Shown: in pieces, positions 11,796 through 23,519 of the stretch | Position numbering within the stretch: the stretch's first letter is position 1 | Layout: each line of letters begins with the position of its first letter | Source of the DNA: Nageia nagi | Lineage: Eukaryota > Pinophyta | DNA: 64,000 bases | NCBI GenBank assembly: GCA_050084985.1 | Contig: JBITNC010000001.1 | Span: 149,110,001-149,174,000, forward strand | Direction of reading: 5' to 3' | Notes under the pieces: model-generated | Told to the model about the DNA's origin: nothing | What the model saw: only the letters and a program-made list of their open reading frames with translations | Databases searched by the model: none | Translations under genes and position numbers: made by a program

Positions 11796-13674
11796 TGGTT
11801 TTGGATCAATGTTGTGGTTGTGAGTGCCTTGATACATATGTATGTAAAAATATTATCATTGTGATTGAAATGATCTCATGATAATCACAAATGGGTTTTC
11901 TAAAAAATCATTTTGTTGTGATTGAAAACCCATTTGTGTAAAACCAAACTCTACAACCTTTGCCTAGATTCTTCTAGTATGTACCACTATTAGAGTTCTA
12001 GAGGATGGTATGAAAATAGTTGGAAATAGTGTTGCATATAATGTTATGGTTGTGATTGCCTTGATAGACATGTATGCAAAATGTGGAACAATATATAATG
12101 CCCAAGGATTGTTTGATAAGATGCATGATGCAAACATAGTTACATGGACTGCAATAATCGAAGGACATGCAATTCATGGATATAATGATTATGCCCTTAA
12201 AATATTTCATTTGATGAAGTAGTTGGGAACCAACCCTAATAACATGATTGTTGTATGTGATCTACTTGCATGCAACCATGCAGGTCTTTTGGATGAGGAT
12301 TGTAAATACTTTAACAACAAGAGTGAATCTTATTACATTATTCCTAAATTGAATAATTATACATGCATTCTTAACCTTCTTGTTCATGGAGGCCATATTG
12401 AAGGATCTATGAACTTCATTAATGAAATATAGAGGAATCAAGAAGACACCAGTATATAGTTGGGATGATGTTGATAAAAGTGTTCATGCTTTTCTTATAG
12501 GATATAGATCACACCCACAAACACAAAGATCTATAGAAAATTGGAGAAATTATTGAGTGAGATGAAGGTAGCAGAGCATATTCCAAATACAATACCTAAG
12601 TTGCATAATGTGGAGGCTGATGATAAAGAATTGTTTATTTGTTAGCATAATGAAAAGTTGGCAGTTACATTCAGGTTGTTAAATAACCCCTTAGAACTAT
12701 TATTAGAATTGTGAAAAATGTTCATGTATGTGATGACTACCATACTGCAATCAAGTTTATCTCTAAGATTGTTACAAGGGATATTATTTTGAGGGATGCT
12801 AAAGTAGGAAGTTGGGATGATGTACAAAGAGTAGGGACATTGATGAAAGGTAAAGAAATCAAGAAGATACATGGATGTAGTTGGATTGAAGTTGATAGAA
12901 GGGTACATGCCTTTCATGTAGGAGATAGATTACACCCAAAAACATAGGATATCTATGGAAAATTAGAGAAATTATTGAGTGAGATAAAGGAAACATGGTA
13001 TATTCCAAACATAATACCTATGATGCATGATGTAGAGGTTGATGATAAAGATTGCTTCTTTACCACCATAGTGAAAAGTTGGAAATTATGTTTAGGTTGT
13101 TGAGAACTTCCCCTAGAACTATTATTAGAGTTGTGAAGAACCTTTGAGTATGCAATGACTTCCATAGTGGTTGTGAATGTCTTGATAGACATTTATGCAA
13201 AACACGGAAGAATAAACGAGGTCTAGGTCTTATTTGATAACATGCATGATGCATACATAGTTTCATGGACTATAATGATTAGAGATATGAAATTCATGGT
13301 TACAATATGGATTCCCTTAAATACTTTAAACCAACCATAACAACATAACCTTTGTATGTGTTCTACTTACATGCAACAATGTAGGTCTAGGGGATGAGGG
13401 TTATAAATACTTTAATAGCATGATTGACCATTGAATGAGATGAAGGCAATATGGTAAATTCCAAAAACAATATTTGTGTTGCATGATATGAAGGTTGATG
13501 ATGAAGAATTGATTTTATGCTAGGATAGAGTTGTGAAGAATCTTCGAGTAAGAAATGGCTACCATATTGCAACCAAGTTGATCTCTAATATTATTGCAAG
13601 GGTCATAGTTATGGGGGATGAAAATAGATTCCATCATTTGAAATATGGAGAATGTTCTTATGGATATTATTGGT
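11796..13674 (+). pseudogene. PPR-DYW protein pseudogene, rearranged
   Basis: PLS-class PPR proteins with E and DYW domains are organellar RNA C-to-U editing factors; DYW is the deaminase. Visible here: MYAKCGTIYNAQGLFDKMHD at about 12070-12130 (PPR), ACNHAGLLDEDCKYF near 12265 (L-type repeat), YYIIPKLNNYTCI (E-domain lead-in), SVHAFLIGYRSHPQT near 12480 and CSWIEVDRRVHAFHVGDR near 12870 (E+ motif, twice), VHVCDDYHTAIKFISKI near 12720 (DYW; canonical CxDCHxxxK has lost a Cys), and the terminal RFHHLKYGECSYGYYW at 13624-13671 followed by TGA. The terminal tripeptide is YYW rather than DYW. E/DYW pieces occur more than once and PPR repeats lie between them, so the copy is a mosaic with many stops and shifts. 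Confidence 0.8.
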
Positions 13675-13960
13675 GATGTAATATATATACAACATGGGTT
13701 TTTTGAAAAGGCCTTAGATACTTTTAGGAAGATGAAATTATTAGGTGTAAAACCTGACTTTGCAACCTTTAGCAGCATTCTTTTTACATGTGCCACTATG
13801 GGAGCTCAAGAATAATGTATGGACATACATAAAAGAGCAATTGAAAATGTTTTTCCATAAAATGATGTTGTTGTTAATGCCCTAATATATATGTATGCAA
13901 AATAAGAAAGCATAAATAAAGCATATGAATTGTTTCATAACACTAAATTTTGAATACTCA
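13675..13960 (+). pseudogene. PPR fragment, 5' part of another copy
   Basis: Directly after the DYW-like stop the same strand gives the start of another PPR set: EKALDTFRKMKLLGVKPDF near 13705, TFSSILFTCATMGAQE near 13765, VVVNALIYMYAK near 13870, ending near AYELFHNTKF. In-frame stops occur. Its position just after the preceding C-terminus suggests tandemly duplicated PPR genes, now dead. Confidence 0.7.
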
Positions 13961-14412
13961 AATGTATTCAACATAATAAAAATAATAAACATAAGTGTAT
14001 CAAATACTAAATAAGTGCATCAAACACAAAATCAACATTATGCATAGTAATGGATATTCATCAATCAACTAATATAGATTTTTTTTAATGTTTAAATATT
14101 TCGAATATCCAAACCTCAAATATTGCACCATTTAGCCCAAATTTTACAAGAATAAAAAATTATGGGTCAAATATTCTACATTTTATATTTTTTTTTATAA
14201 ATATAAGTGCAAATATCCACCTATACCTACTATATTTTCATAATAAATTACCTTGAAAATAAAAAAATTACTATTTTGTGACAAAATCGTTAATAATACC
14301 CTATATATAAAGTTTATGAGATTCGATTAGATACACTAACATTTCAAGTTCTCAACTTATAGAGTAATCAAAATACTTTGATTTAATGATCATTTTACAT
14401 TTCTAAGGAATT
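13961..14412. other. AT-rich, no gene
   Basis: AT-rich DNA with a small duplication ('gtgtatcaaatactaaataa', then 'gtgcatcaaacacaaaatc', near 13992-14030). No coding signal. Confidence 0.45.
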
Positions 14413-14868
14413 GTAGATGCTCATAACCTAAATATTGTAGATGCTCATCACCTAAATATTATAAATGATCATCACATAAAGATTATAGTTGCTTGTCACC
14501 TAAACATTGGAGATGCTTGTCACCTAAAGATGATAGAATCTTATCACCTAAAGATTGTATATGCTTATCATCTAAAGATTGTAGATGCTCATCACCTAAA
14601 TATTGTAGATGATCATCACATAAAGATTACAGATGCTTGTCACCTAAAGATTGGAGATGATCATCACTTAAAGATTATAGACTCTCATCACCTAAAGATT
14701 GTAGATGCTCATCACCTAAAGATTGCAAATGCTCTTCACCTAAGGTATGAATATTATTATCACCTAAGGGTTGCAAATGGTCATCATATAAGGATTATAG
14801 ATGCTCATCCCCTTAAGATTGCAAATGCTCATCACTTTAATATTATAAATTCACATCACTTTTTAGAT
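14413..14868. repeat. 24-bp minisatellite, 19 units, with 6-unit higher-order pattern
   Basis: Nineteen consecutive 24-base units with no length change, consensus 'gtagatgctcatcaccta' plus 'aagatt'. Because 24 is divisible by 3, the plus strand from 14530 reads an octapeptide repeat of the type DAHHLKIV for 118 codons. Units 2-7 pair with units 8-13 (unit 2 equals unit 8 exactly; unit 3 and unit 9 share 'gatcatcacataaagatt'; 4 and 10 share 'gcttgtcacctaaa'), a 144-bp higher-order repeat. Nothing suggests that the reading frame is a gene. Confidence 0.9.
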
Positions 14869-14883
14869 ACCATTACTTTTTTT

Positions 14884-15190
14884 TGAGTTATATAATCTAT
14901 AAATGATATACCATAGGATAGATCTCAAAAATACCTTTAAAATGAGTGGTCACATGATCTCTTTTGAGAAAGGAATGAATCTTCAAAGGCCAAAAATGTA
15001 GATGGTCATTTGTAGTAAAATGTAGATGATCATCTACATTTTTATCCTTTTAACAACCCATTCCTTGCTCAAAAGGGATCATGTGGCCACTCATTTTAAA
15101 GGTATTTTCAAGATATATCCAATGGTATATCATTTGCATGGATATGAGACCTGTAAAAACTTTATGGGCTTTAGAAAGTGACTAATTTAT
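14884..15190. repeat. foldback satellite monomer 1
   Basis: Left arm contains 'gatataccat', 'aatacctttaaaatgagtgg' and 'tcacatgatc'; the right arm contains the reverse complement ('ccactcattttaaaggtatt', 'atggtatatc'). Arms are more than 100 bases. The centre holds the palindrome 'aatgtagatgatcatctacatt' within positions about 15018-15042. First of three monomers at 342-bp spacing. Confidence 0.85.
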
Positions 15191-15204
15191 TTTTATTAAT
15201 TTAT

Positions 15205-15530
15205 ATAGTCCATAACTTTTTTTATAGGTATCCAATTGATTTAAATGGTATATAATTAGATAGATATCGAAAATACCTTTGAAATGAGTGATCACATGAT
15301 TCTTTTTTACCAAGTAATGAGTCATCAAAAGTACAAATTACAAATGGTCATTTGCAGTAAAATGTAGATGATCATCTACATTTTTTTACCTTTGATGACT
15401 CATTACTTGCTCAAAAAGGATTGTGTGATCACTCATTTTAAAGGTATTTTTGATATCTATCCGATGGTATATTATTTAAATTGATTGAAAATATGTAAAA
15501 AAAGTTATAGGCTTTAGAACATGATTGATT
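15205..15530. repeat. foldback satellite monomer 2
   Basis: Same structure as monomer 1. The landmark 'atacctttgaaatgagtg' is at 15273, exactly 342 bases after the matching landmark at 14931. Arms also pair through 'agtaatgagtcatcaaaagt' and 'cctttgatgactcattactt'. The central palindrome 'gtagatgatcatctac' is intact. Confidence 0.85.
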
Positions 15531-15534
15531 TATT

Positions 15535-15910
15535 TTTATCAATTCTTATAGCTCATAATATTTTTACAAGTGTCTAATCGATTTAAATGATATACCATTA
15601 GATAAATCTCGAAAATACCTTTAAAATGAGTGGTCACATGACCCCTTTTGAGCAAGTAATGAGTCATCTAAGGTAAAAAATGTAAACATTCATTTGTAGT
15701 ATAATGCATACAATCATTTGCATTTTTAAAATAGATAATCATTTGCATTTTACTGTAGATGATTGTTTGCATTTTTGGCCTTAGATGAATCATTACTTGC
15801 TTAAAAATGGTTGTGTGATCACTCATTTTAAAGGTATTTTCAATATCTATCTAATGGTATATCATTTAAATCAATTAGAGACATATAAAAAAAGTTATAG
15901 GCTTTAAAAA
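15535..15910. repeat. foldback satellite monomer 3
   Basis: The landmark 'atacctttaaaatgagtgg' is at 15615, again 342 bases after monomer 2. The arms are preserved, but the centre is altered and longer ('gtagatgattgtttgcattt'). Ends in 'aaaaagttataggcttta', complementary to the 'tatag.tcataa..ttttt' beginning of the unit. Confidence 0.8.
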
Positions 15911-16760
15911 GTGAAGACAATCATATGTATTTTTTTTGAAGATGCTCGTATGTATCCTAACTTGTTGAGATGATCATCTCTAATTACTTTATGATGTATG
16001 AAGGTATTATTATATGGTATTATTTAGTTGTATTTAAATGTCTATAATAAACTAAATATCAATATAATATTACCAATACTTTACAAATTAAAAAAAAAAT
16101 TATTTATTTTGCCACTTACTATATGTTATTTTTGTATATTTTTGCCATGATTCCGAATCTAATTTGCCATATTTTGAATTTTTTTATTTTGCCATTATTT
16201 GTTATGCATAACGGTACAAAAAATAAGTGCATCACTCTATCAAAATCTAAATATGATTAAATGTGAATGAAGAGTCATTTCTCTCTACATCCTTAATCCT
16301 CATCTTAAGAAAATTAACCATTAATATCATCATCATGAACGTCATCACTAGCATTATAACCATCATCAATAGCATTTTCAAAGGTGCCATCAACACCAAT
16401 AGCATCGTATATCATCACCTATGATGTTGAATTGTATACTTACAAATAAATGAATTAAAATGTTAGCAAAAATAAAAAAAACTATAAATCTTATGCATAA
16501 TCATAATTGAACTAGTTTAGGGAAATTAAAATAGTACTAATTACTTACTCCATTATCCAACATACTTTCCAACTTCTCCCACCCCTATAAGATACTGAAT
16601 TGTAACTCTAATTCTATTAAATATTATAAATATTTAACTTATCATTTTTATATATTAAAAAAATAGTAAATATACCCACAAATTGGTCTTTTATACCTTT
16701 TTTGCTTGTACTTATTGTCCCATGTGGCATATATTTTCTTAATGATTTGAAGTGGGAGTA
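15911..16760. other. AT-rich, no gene recognised
   Basis: Contains one more isolated 'gagatgatcatctc' palindrome near 15978, similar to the foldback centre, and a short 'atcatcatcat'-rich stretch near 16330-16400. No coding signal. Confidence 0.45.
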
Positions 16761-16772
16761 GGATGCTTTCTA

Positions 16773-17849
16773 TTATGGTGATTCCTCAGAGGTGTTCCCC
16801 TTTTTGCATTCTTCATTTTGATGAACTCCCCTCGCCAAAGATTTATATACACTCTTGTAAATATTGGAATTTCTTTTGGTGATGGAATGCTTCTTAGGTG
16901 TAACTTTTGCAATATCTATTTGGTATTTGTTCATTTTCTTGTTAAGGCTCAATCCCATATAATTTATCACCCATTTTTCACTCCATTTATTACCAAACTC
17001 AATTTAAATATTAAGGAGTATCCTATTTTTTGTTGTATATACATAATAATAAAAATATAGTCTCTATTTTTTGGAATATAAGTTTTTAAAGGTAAAACAC
17101 TATTAGTGATAAATTATAATTAAATTTTCATACCTTGCCTATTTTGCTTTCTCCAAGTAAGGTCCAATGTGTACTGGAATTCTCTGTATGCAATGTTCCT
17201 TAGTGCTTCACCAAACATGTGCCCTAAATAATAACTAATTCAAATATTGGTTAACTAATATAGTATAAAACTATATATAATAGTGTATTTTTAAGGGCAT
17301 CAACTCTTACTAACCTCATTCATAAGTAATTAATCATTATTTTTCACTTTAAGATCAATCCCATGCAATACCCTACATGTGATGTATCATGAAGGTTGAG
17401 TAACTGACATTGTAGTTTTAATAGTGATCACATCACCTTTAACAAGATATAAATTTACAATGCAAACATTAATAAAATAATAAATAAAATATTTTTTAAT
17501 AATTCAAATTAAAAAAAATAGTAGGAGTGGATGTACCCCCTATTGGGATGTCCTCATCAACAACACCATCATCATCAACACCCGTGGTTTGTGTGACTTT
17601 CCTATGTGCATCATTTGGAAAAAAGCTCATGCCTTCAGCCAAATATTTTTGTAAATCATTCTAATTGCAAAAAGTTAAAAAATTGTTATTTGACTTAGAA
17701 AATGAATATCATCAAATAAATTACATTCACATTACATTAATAATTTAACATGTATTGAAACTTACCCACTTGGACTATTTGTCTTCTTCATTCTATCTCC
17801 TATTTCCTTTTTTAGGTGACCCCACTCTAGAATTATCATCTCTATTCAT
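16773..17849 (-). pseudogene. multi-exon gene-like relic, family unknown
   Basis: Minus-strand open blocks separated by intron-like AT-rich gaps. Block 1 starts ATG at 17849 (MNRDDNSRVGSPKKGNRR, then a stop) and ends at AAGTGG followed by GTAAG near 17765, a good donor. Block 2 (17665-17530) is open and reads LQKYLAEGMSFFPNDAHR and TTGVDDDGVVDEDIPIGG. Block 3 (about 17228-17134) reads GEALRNIAYREFQYTLDL then TWRKQNRQ and is followed by GTATGA. Block 4 (about 17000-16773) is Lys-rich. I do not recognise the family. The order and splice-like borders suggest a decayed spliced gene, possibly a transposon accessory ORF; one stop in block 1 argues that it is dead. Confidence 0.4.
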
Positions 17850-17889
17850 CATTATGATGGATACTAAATAGAAAACAACAAAAATAACA

Positions 17890-18561
17890 AGGATGTAATT
17901 AATGGATGAGGGTTTTAAATACTTAAATAGCATGAGTGACTCTTAGTCCACTATTCCTAGGATGAACAATTATATATACATTGTTGATCATTTGGTCATC
18001 TAGACTATCTTGTAGAAGGTATGGACATCCATTAAAGAGTATTTGGAAATGTTTTTGTATACAATATTATGGTTGTGAATGCCTTGATAGATATCTATGT
18101 AAAATATTGAAGAATACACAAGGCTTGTTACTTATTTTACAAAATTCATGATGCAAACAAAATTTCATGGAATTGGATGATTGGAGGGTATGCAATTCAT
18201 GGTTATAACAAGGATTCCCTTAAGCTCTTTGATCTGCTAAATCAATTAGGTATCATAACTAAAAGCATAAACTTTGTATGAGTTCTACTCACATGTATCC
18301 ATTTAGGTCTAGTGGATGAGGGAAGTAAATACTTAAATAACGTGATTCTTATTGCATTATTATTGGGATGAATCATTACATATGCATTATTGAACTTATT
18401 GGTTATACAAGCTATCTTGAGAAAGCTTTGAAGTTCATTTCCAAGATGTATTATGCAAACACTATTTCATAGACTACAGTGATGGTAGGATACAAACAAA
18501 ATGGATACTTTAAAAGGCCCCCACCCCTTTATTATTTAACAAATTGCCTCATCAAAATGTA
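17890..18561 (+). pseudogene. PPR pseudogene, left part (split by copia insertion)
   Basis: Plus-strand PPR sequence with many stops: DEGFKYLNSMSDS near 17905, IPRMNNYIYIVDHLV near 17960, then degraded repeats, ending in NKLPHQNV at 18538-18561. The next codons, VSWNAMIIGYA, are found at 24069 on the far side of a copia element. Removing the element and one copy of the target duplication joins the two in frame (NV|VSWNAM). The gene was already decayed, judged by the number of stops on both sides. Confidence 0.8.
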
Positions 18562-19101
18562 TGAAGTATTAAACACTTCATTTAGCAGTAAAAGACTTAT
18601 AGAATCAATATTCATTCATTATACATTCATAAAAGTGTTATCTAAATCACAAATTTACATATATCTAAAAAACAAAGTGGAATTATTACTATGACATTTT
18701 TTCAAATAGTTTGCTTTATAAGAATAGGGTGCAATTTACAAGTTACACCATATGATTCTATAATCTAACCCAAATACATGTTTGAAACTCTAATTTATAC
18801 ATCTTTAAGCTAACCAATCAAAATAGTAATCAAAATAAACTCACAAAATTGAAAAAATGAAGTTTAACTTCTTAACAAGTCACCAAAACTACCTAAGAAC
18901 TGTCAAGAAGAAATATAGTTGCATTTCTAGTAAAACATGCTAGGCGATCATGTTCTTGGGAAAATGAGGTTGAATTTATAAATCACCTAAAACATGGTGG
19001 TGTTTTATTTTTCAAACACACTAGGGTGTTGCATTTTGTTAAACATTGAAAAATTTCCATTTTTAAGCTCAATTTTGGAAGTATGACAAGGTCCAATTTC
19101 A
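18562..19101 (-). mobile_element. copia 3' LTR
   Basis: 540 bases, TG...CA in plus orientation. Just inside it (plus 19103-19114) the minus strand reads AAGGGGAAGTATG, the polypurine tract that primes plus-strand synthesis. Aligns throughout with 23520-24060. Confidence 0.9.
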
Positions 19102-19150
19102 ACATACTTCCCCTTGATGGTGAGAGGGCTAATAATTAGGTCTCTCAACA

Positions 19151-19456
19151 TCAAAAATTGATATTTGGCAACTTGTTTTGTAAATATATTAGCAATTTGA
19201 TTTTTTTATTGCAATATATTAGTGTAATTAGATTCTTCCCCACCATGTATTTGATAAAGTGGTACTTAATATCAAAGTGTTTAGAATGAGCATGGTGGAC
19301 TAGATATTGTGCCAACTTAATGGCACTTTGATTATCACAAAAATTAGTTATAGAGTGTTCTTTTTTCTCACCTATATCATCAAGAATGTTTCGAAGCCAT
19401 AAGGCTTGTGCACCAGTTGAGTTCAATGCTACATACTCAACCTTTGTAGAAGACAA
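19151..19456 (-). pseudogene. copia RNase H domain
   Basis: RNase H degrades the RNA of the RNA-DNA hybrid during reverse transcription. The frame begins with the standard motif SSTKVEYVAL (usual SSTEAEYxAL) and continues with CDNQSAIKLA and HSKHFDIKYHFIK, all diagnostic of copia RNase H. In SSTKVEYVAL the motif Glu in 'EAEY' is only partly preserved. The C-terminal end runs into the polypurine tract and LTR. Confidence 0.9.
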
Positions 19457-19638
19457 AGCTACTATAGTTTGCTTCTTAGAACTCCAAGTAATGAAACCTA
19501 TACCAAGTGAGAAACAATTTCCACTAGTGGACTTTCAATCATCAAGATTACTTACCCAATCACTGTCACTAAAACCAATCAGCTTCACATTAGTAGATAA
19601 GTAATTAATTCCAAAATTTATTGTACCACACACATATG

Positions 19639-20820
19639 TCAAGATTCTTTTACTACTTTCAAGTGCAAGTAAGAAGGATCAACCATGTGCCTAGAACAAA
19701 GTGAGATTGGATAGCATATATCCAACCTTATGTTACATAGGAACATTAAACTTCCTACAATGCTCCTATAATCTATTTTATTTACATTTTCAGCCCCATC
19801 ATCTGAACAAAAAAGCTCCCCATGTGCAATTGGAGTAGCTACAGGTTTGCATTCACTCATACCAAACCTTTTTAACATATCTAGCACACTTGGTTTGAAA
19901 AAGAAATATCTCATCATGTGTTTAAAGTACCTCTATGCCTAAGAAGTAACTCATAAAACCAAGATCAATCATATAAAATTCTTTTTTCATCTTAGATTTA
20001 AAAGAATCACATAATAAAGAACTGCTTCCCATGAACAATAAATCATCTACATTCAAGAAAACAAGTAGAATTTCAATACCTCATGTCTTAAAATATAAAT
20101 TAAGCACACTCTTTCTTCTTTGAAAACCATATTTGATAAATTAGTCATTGATTCTTATGTACCAATCTCTTGGATCTTGTTTCATCCCATACAAAGCTTT
20201 TTTTAATCTATAAACCTGATCTTCTTTACCTTGAACTTCAAAACCTTGAGGTTGTAACACATACACTTCTTCTTCAATATAGCCATTAAGGAATGAACTC
20301 TCACATTCATGTGATGCACATTCCAATGCTTGTGGGAAGCCAATGAAAGCATCATCTAGATTTTATCTTACTATGCAATAGGAGAAAATGTCTCCTCATA
20401 ATCTATGCCAAACTTTTGTGTGAACCCTTTTGCAACCAACATGGCTTTGTATCTTTCAATGGAAGCATCACTATTCCTCTTGATCTTGTAGATCCATTTA
20501 CATACAATGCATTTCCTTTTTTGGGGTAACTTACATAACTCCCATTTATCATTCTTAATAATGGAAAAAATCTCTTCATTCATAGCGTTCATCCACACTT
20601 TGTAAGAACATGCTTGTTCAAAACTAGAAGGCTCAAAATCATCAACTTTAGTAACTTTAGAAGAAATATAAGCATGACCATTGGAAGTAGAAGTAGAAAC
20701 CATTAAAGCATAATTTACCATATCACCTTTAGTCTCACCATTGTCTTCATCTCTTAACATTTGCAAATTTTCCAACCTTAGCAAAGTAGCATCAAACTCC
20801 TTGTGTTGACTCCTTGTCAA
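19639..20820 (-). pseudogene. copia reverse transcriptase domain
   Basis: Broken into pieces at 20820-20371, 20326-20141 and 19917-19639. The first has [46 protein letters not shown] and YEETFSPIA, the conserved start of copia RT. The second has LNGYIEEEVYVLQPQGFE and YRLKKALYGMKQDPRDWY. Around plus 20027-20070 the catalytic box reads LNVDDLLF where YVDD is expected, so the Tyr is lost. The third piece has RFGMSECKPVATP and YRSIVGSLMFL. Frames are interrupted by stops. Confidence 0.9.
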
Positions 20821-20889
20821 GCTTCTTTAAAAATTTTGATCCAACATTTGAGAAGAAGGATGATCCTTTATCATCCTTTTACCTCTTAT

Positions 20890-22119
20890 TTATGGATTTA
20901 CACTTGCACTTGATGATGGAGGTGAAGAATAACCATGTTGTGGATTTGAAGATGCACTTGAAGATCCCATTTGTGAAGAAGAACCAAATCTAGGTTGAAC
21001 TTGACTATGTAAAATATGGATATGATGAACACTTCCTTGGTCATTTAAAGTGTTCTCTTCAAACATACCATCAGTAACAATAAAATTTTGGCATTTTTGA
21101 GACTTCCAACTTTCCCCTTCATCAAAAATGGCATCTTGAGACACACCACCACTTTGTGAGAAATTGGATTAAAAAATCTATAAGCTTTGGAGTGTTCACT
21201 ATAGCCAATAAAAATACACTTCTCACTCTTAGCATCAAGCTTTTTTCTATTCTGATCATTCACATGAACATAAGCAAGAAAACCAAAAACATTCAAATGT
21301 TTCACACTTGGCTCCTTTTCAAGCCAACACTCATAAGGAGTAACATTATCCAAACTCCTTGTATGAATCTTATTTAAATTATAAACAATAGTTTGAATAG
21401 CTTTATCCTAATAAAAATTACTCAAACCTTTTGTATGAATCATACACCTTGCCATTTATATCAATGTTTAGTTCTTTCTTTCAGCCACTCCATCTTTTTG
21501 GGTGTGTATGGTGAAGTTAATTGCTTCTTAATGCTATAATATCTACAAAACTTTAGGAAATCATTAGAGAAAAAATCATCACCATGATCAATTCTTAAAC
21601 ACTTAATTGTATACCCACTTTTATTCTCAACACTAGCCTTAAAAATCTTGAAGCACTCAAATGTCTCATCTTTGTGTTTAAGAAAGAATACCCAATAATA
21701 TCTGGAAAAATCATCAATAAAAGTAAGAAAATAAGAAGCTTTACCCATACTTTATGTTTGCATTGGTCCACAAAGATCACTATGCCCCAATTGTAATAGA
21801 GATTGATCTCTCCATGCTTCATTCTTTAGAGAATGACACCTTGCATGCCTTCCAAGAGCACACCCTTCACACACTATATTAGTATCTTGGACCTTAGCTT
21901 CAAACTCTAAAAATTCACATGGCCAAACCTCAAATTCCATAAATTAGCACTATCATCAATGCTCACACAAGAAAAACATCCCTCTTGCTCTATAAACTTG
22001 ATGGGAAAAAGCTTATTTTTATTCATTTTCATTGTAGTGACCAGCCTTCCACCTCTATTCTTATAATAGATATTACATATATTATCTTCAAAAACCAATT
22101 TATAATTATTTTCCAACAC
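20890..22119 (-). pseudogene. copia GAG-pre-integrase and integrase domains
   Basis: Integrase inserts the cDNA. 22119-21907 carries NLRFGHVNF and an upstream lead-in. 21940-21752 carries CEGCALGRHAR (zinc-binding CxxC) and GHSDLCGPMQT. 21748-21461 has the catalytic core YFLTFIDDFSRYYWVFFLK, with the second acidic region RIDHGDDF (usual SDxGGEF) and QLTSPYTPKKMEW. 21353-21045 has PYECWLEKEPSVKHLNVFG, then KCIFIGYSEHSKAYRF. The pieces lie in different frames, showing several small indels. Confidence 0.9.
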
Positions 22120-22479
22120 TTAAAAGAGATTGTTTCAAATCAAGAGTAAAATAAATACATTTTACCTTTCTTAGTAGGAGCCATCATTTCCCTTAATGCA
22201 ATCACCTCTAAAAGCTTTCATCCCCAAGTTTAATGTTGGAAGTAAAGGAATGATCAAGAGATGATAAGAGCTCCTTTTTTCTATTCATGTGGTGTGAACA
22301 ACCACTATCAAGAATCCAAGTTTCATCCTCTTCTTCTTGTGAAAGAAGTGCCTTGGATCCATGATTCTTCTCTTGTACAATACAAAGAAATAAGACATCT
22401 TTTTCATATGTATCTTCTTCCCCATTATCTCCATTGGAATCTTTTTCTTCCCCATAATTTGCTAATTGATTGTATTAAA

Positions 22480-23005
22480 AGGCTTGTTTCATCCTACATT
22501 CTCTCTCAAAATGGCCAAATTTGTTACAATGATAGCATTGTACATTCCTTTTGTCTCTTCCTCTACCTCTTGTAGGATATCCTCCTCTAGTACTTGCACT
22601 TACACTATTGGCTTGGTCACTATATGAAATCTGATCTCTTTTTCTTCCCCTTCTAAAAGAGCCTCTTCTTCCTCCTCTATCATTCTAACCTCTACCTCTA
22701 GAGCCTCTACCTTGACCTCTTCCACTAGTATTGTCATTCTCCTTTGTTGAGAATGCTTGTTCTTCACTTGTACCAATCTTGGACATTCTCAAAAACCTCT
22801 CTTCTTGAGATGTGAGAGATCTAACCAATTGATCAAATTCTATAGTATAAAGATATTTAGTTTCTTCAATTACTAGAGCCACATTATTCCATTTTAGCAA
22901 TAAAGTCCTCAAGACTTTTTTAATTACCAAAACTTTCTCCAAATCATCACCAAGGTTGGCCATTTTTTTTATTATGGCCTTCACCTGTACATAATAATCA
23001 CCCAT
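22480..23005 (-). pseudogene. copia gag (UBN2-type) with zinc knuckle
   Basis: 23005-22685 encodes the C-terminal part of a copia gag: KMANLGDDLEKVLVIKKVLR, TIEFDQLVRSLTSQEER, then an RG-rich tail (SGRGQGRGSRGRG) that probably binds RNA. Farther on, at about plus 22490-22560, an intact CCHC knuckle reads CYHCNKFGHFEREC. Region 23006-23500 holds the more decayed N-terminal gag. Confidence 0.85.
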
Positions 23006-23504
23006 CCTCTCATTTTCATACTTTATGAGATTCTCAAAATCTCTTCTGAGGGTCTAAAGTTTTACCTCCTTCACTTTGACACTTCATTGATAGCCTTATT
23101 TCAAAGCTTTCAATGCATCAATAGTGGTTCTATGAACTAAGATTATTAATAAAATACTCTTATCAAGAGTGGATTGAATATGTGATAAGGCCAAAAAATT
23201 CTTTTTCTTCATCTATTTAAATTCCTTTTTTTGATCTTCACTTAGAACACTCCAATTAGTTGGTTCTATGTATCCAACTTCAACAACATCCCATAAGTCT
23301 TTTCCTTCCAAGAGAGTCATCATCCAAATGCTCTAGTATTCATAATCTATCCCATACAATTTTGGAATAATATTGAGTTTGCATTGTTTTCCATGATAGC
23401 AAGACTTCAACACTTCTTGTATCTGCAAAAGAAATTCTTTCCAAAAAATGTTTTGCAAAATATCCATTGTTTTAAACCCAATAAAAGTCAATTTAGATCT
23501 ACTA

Positions 23505-23516
23505 GCTCTGATACCA
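23505..23516 (-). other. copia primer-binding site
   Basis: Minus-strand TGGTATCAGAGC, three bases from the end of the 5' LTR; complementary to the 3' end of plant initiator tRNA-Met. Confidence 0.9.
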
Positions 23517-23519
23517 AAA

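Noticed and set aside
14413-14868. Regularly spaced repeat resembling a CRISPR array
   Set aside because: The 24-base units are contiguous with no unique spacers, and this is plant nuclear DNA.
14530-14886. 118-codon protein with octapeptide repeats
   Set aside because: The frame exists because 24 is a multiple of 3; no promoter, no homology and other diverged units contain stops.
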